This document shows positions 62,206-64,000 of a DNA stretch of 64,000 nucleotides, piece by piece. Below the pieces are notes generated by a model. That model did not search any database, was not told the origin of the DNA, and saw only the letters and a program-made list of their open reading frames with translations. The translations under genes were made by a program, and so were the position numbers. The stretch's first letter is position 1. Every line of letters begins with the position of its first letter. The DNA comes from an uncultured Clostridia bacterium (lineage in GTDB: Bacteria; Bacillota; Clostridia; Monoglobales; Monoglobaceae). The DNA lies in assembly GCA_947589045.1 (NCBI GenBank), contig CANQBQ010000004.1, forward strand, positions 1 through 64,000. The letters run 5' to 3'.

Positions 62206-62952
62206 TTAAATTCCGCCGAAGCGTCTGTTTCGCGCGGCGAAGTCCTCCACGGCGCGGTCTAAATCGCGCTCGCTAAAGTCAGGCCAGAGCGTGTCCGAAA
62301 ACCAAAGCTCGGCATACGCCGCCTCCCACAGCAAAAAATTTGAAAGCCGATATTCTCCGCTCGGGCGTATTATGAGGTCTACGCTCGGGCAATCGCTCAG
62401 ATACATATATTTTGCGAGATAGTCCTCGTCAATTTTTTCGGGGCTTATCCTGCCCTCCGCCGCGTCACGAGCCGCGCGGCTCGCCGCCTGCGCTATCTCG
62501 CGCCGCCCTCCGTAGTTGAGCGCGATATTGAAGATTATTCCGTCGTTTCCGGCGGTTATTTCTTCGGCGTGGCGTATCGCGCCGAAAAATTTATCGTCAA
62601 ACCGCGACAAATCGCCGATTACGCGGAAGCGGATGTTGCGCCCGCCGAATTTCTTGTCCGCCTGAAGCAGGTAGTTGTAGAGCATATCCATAATCGCGTC
62701 CACTTCCTCTTTGGGGCGGGACCAGTTCTCGGTGGAAAACGCGTAAGCGGTTACCGCCTTCACGCCGATTTTGTCACAGTATTCTATTATTCTCTCCAGA
62801 GTGTCCGCGCCCTTTTTGTGTCCCGCGGTGCGCGGAAGCCCTCTCTTTTGCGCCCAACGCCCGTTGCCGTCCATAATTATGCCGATGTGCTTGGGGACTG
62901 CGGCTTTTGCGCCGCCCTTTTTCGGACTTGTCTTTTTTGTTTTAAACCACAT
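62206..62952 (-). CDS. uppS: Isoprenyl (undecaprenyl) diphosphate synthase
   Basis: About 248 aa. Catalytic Asp in IIMDGNGRWA, then KRGLPRTAGHKKGAD, TAYAFSTENWSRP, ALNYGGRREI and the C-terminal LIIRPSGEYRLSNFLLWE. It makes the C55 lipid carrier for cell-wall synthesis. ATG at 62952 is preceded by GGTGAC; GTG at 62961 is possible. The RLSN in place of the usual RISN is conservative. Confidence 0.96.
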   Translation of the reverse strand: MWFKTKKTSPKKGGAKAAVPKHIGIIMDGNGRWAQKRGLPRTAGHKKGADTLERIIEYCDKIGVKAVTAYAFSTENWSRPKEEVDAIMDMLYNYLLQADKKFGGRNIRFRVIGDLSRFDDKFFGAIRHAEEITAGNDGIIFNIALNYGGRREIAQAASRAARDAAEGRISPEKIDEDYLAKYMYLSDCPSVDLIIRPSGEYRLSNFLLWEAAYAELWFSDTLWPDFSERDLDRAVEDFAARNRRFGGI

Positions 62953-63081
62953 ATATGTCACCGCCTATGGCGATATTAAGAAAACGGACTGTACCGAGAT
63001 GCCCGACACAGGCCAAAGTTCTCAATATAAATTTATTTAACAATGCTCCGCCCACAAGAGACGAAGCAAGTCTTTGCCTGA

Positions 63082-63624
63082 TTATACTTCGAGTATCTCT
63101 TTCTCTTTTCCGTCGGTCAGCTTGTCGATTTCCTTAACAAATTTGTCGGTCAGCTTCTGGATATCCTCCTCAAGCGACGACAAATCATCCTCGGTTATTT
63201 CGTTGTTCTTCTTCTGCGCCTTGAAGCGGTCTATCGCCTCGCGTCTTATGTTGCGCACCGCGACCTTTGCCGCCTCGCCCTTTTTTGAAACGTCCTTCAC
63301 CAATTCGCGGCGGCGTTCCTCGGTGAGCGGCGGGAAGTTAAGCCTTATAACCTTGCCGTCGTTGTTCGGCGTTATGCCTATGTCCGACTTTAAAATCGCC
63401 CTTTCAAGCTCGGAAAGTATCGTCGCATCCCACGGCTGGATAATTATAGTCCTCGCCTCGGGTACCGACACCGAACCGACCTGATTTACGGGCGTGGGTA
63501 CGCCGTAGTAGTCGACCGTCACGCGGTCAAGCAACGCGGGATTTGCGCGCCCCGCGCGGATAGCCGCAAACTCGGAGGTCAGCACATTTATCGCCTTGTT
63601 CATTTTGCTTTCAGCGGTTTTCAT
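63082..63624 (-). CDS. frr: Ribosome recycling factor
   Basis: 180 aa, full length (usual 185). Conserved blocks: [50 protein letters not shown] and VRNIRREA. It splits post-termination ribosomes with EF-G. GGGAGATG precedes the ATG, 26 bp after pyrH. Confidence 0.97.
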   Translation of the reverse strand: MKTAESKMNKAINVLTSEFAAIRAGRANPALLDRVTVDYYGVPTPVNQVGSVSVPEARTIIIQPWDATILSELERAILKSDIGITPNNDGKVIRLNFPPLTEERRRELVKDVSKKGEAAKVAVRNIRREAIDRFKAQKKNNEITEDDLSSLEEDIQKLTDKFVKEIDKLTDGKEKEILEV

Positions 63625-63650
63625 AATATTTCATCTCCCTCAAAAATTTT

Positions 63651-64000
63651 TCAGCTTACCAACGTGCCTACCTTTTCGCCCAGAATGGCACGCTTTATGT
63701 TCTGCGGCTCGTTAATTCCGAATACGAGCAGCGGAATTTTGTTGTCCATACAAAGCGAGGTCGCCGTGGAGTCCATAACGCCCAAGCCCTGATTTAATAC
63801 CTCTATATAGCTTAAACTTTCGTACTTTTTCGCCTTGGGATTGATGTGCGGGTCGCTGTTATACACACCGTCCACATTTTTCGCGAGCAAAATTATGTCC
63901 GCGTCGATTTCCGCAGCGCGCAGAGCCGCCGTGGTATCGGTCGAGAAAAACGGGTTCCCCGTGCCGCACGCAAAAATTACAACCCTGCCCTTTTCAAGGT
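63651..64000 (-). CDS. pyrH: UMP kinase, C-terminal part (cut by window edge)
   Basis: The last 116 residues of Pyr[22 protein letters not shown], the conserved nucleotide-site region, then [24 protein letters not shown] and the closing GTLVS. The start lies beyond the right edge. It phosphorylates UMP to UDP. It precedes frr, uppS, cdsA, dxr and rseP in one leftward operon. Confidence 0.95.
   Translation of the reverse strand, partial: LEKGRVVIFACGTGNPFFSTDTTAALRAAEIDADIILLAKNVDGVYNSDPHINPKAKKYESLSYIEVLNQGLGVMDSTATSLCMDNKIPLLVFGINEPQNIKRAILGEKVGTLVS

Noticed and set aside
1-64000. CRISPR arrays, tRNA or rRNA genes
   Set aside because: No regular repeat-spacer pattern, no cloverleaf with CCA-proximal stem and T-loop, and no rRNA-like stretch were found on either strand.

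Overview
This window looks like the chromosome of an uncultured, spore-forming, carbohydrate-degrading clostridium (Bacillota, Clostridia). The evidence is a three-gene gerA spore-germination operon, a spoIIID fragment, GlgD beside GlgC (the two-subunit ADP-glucose pyrophosphorylase of Bacillota), an ECF transporter module, SLH domains, and strong AGGAGG ribosome-binding sites with sigma-A promoters at 17-bp spacing. Host genes are moderately GC-rich with many GCG, GGC and TAT codons. Several accessory patches are clearly more AT-rich.

Layout. (1) About 1-7472 is the end of an integrative mobilizable element. It carries a MobV relaxase, a shortened RepA_N initiator, a cysteine-rich VLP-type protein and a regulator. 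A five-gene defence operon follows: HTH controller, C5-cytosine methyltransferase, restriction endonuclease, an unrecognised 335-aa protein and a four-helix membrane protein. A MobV-type oriT lies near the chromosomal junction, and the junction truncates spoIIID. (2) 7.8-17.3 kb holds an unknown protein, an Hpt protein, malic enzyme, a low-molecular-weight phosphatase, a GH13 enzyme, a beta-phosphoglucomutase-like phosphatase, AddB and a PduO-type cobalamin adenosyltransferase. (3) 17.3-29.1 kb is a pectin and hemicellulose region: secreted PL1 pectate lyase, GH43 and GH28 enzymes, and an SLH-anchored double metallopeptidase. A BspA-type LRR gene there sits between 29-bp direct repeats that split the GH28 gene from its terminator. 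(4) 29.1-33 kb has a RelB/DinJ antitoxin beside a broken zeta toxin, a polytopic membrane protein, a ribbon-helix-helix protein and a sirtuin.

(5) 33-41.2 kb is one long leftward operon: RlmI-like methyltransferase, EcfA1, EcfA2, EcfT, TruA, DUF5711, CvpA, Rho and a polysaccharide deacetylase. (6) A ZIP transporter is followed by the glycogen locus, with glgP divergent from glgB-glgC-glgD-glgA. (7) A rubrerythrin is followed by an AT-rich islet with an HTH protein and an orphan adenine methyltransferase. (8) gerAA-AB-AC and yigZ. (9) 58.07-58.39 kb holds what I read as an undescribed Fst-like type I toxin-antitoxin module: a 22-aa hydrophobic peptide, a convergent RNA of about 88 nt behind a perfect consensus promoter, a shared bidirectional terminator and paired direct repeats. 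An AbrB-like gene with a duplicated attenuator-like leader follows. (10) The right end is the conserved pyrH-frr-uppS-cdsA-dxr-rseP operon, running leftward; pyrH is cut by the window edge.

The host genes fit a bacterium that depolymerises pectin and alpha-glucans, stores glycogen and forms spores. No tRNA, rRNA or CRISPR array was found. All family calls come from reading motifs, not from searches.
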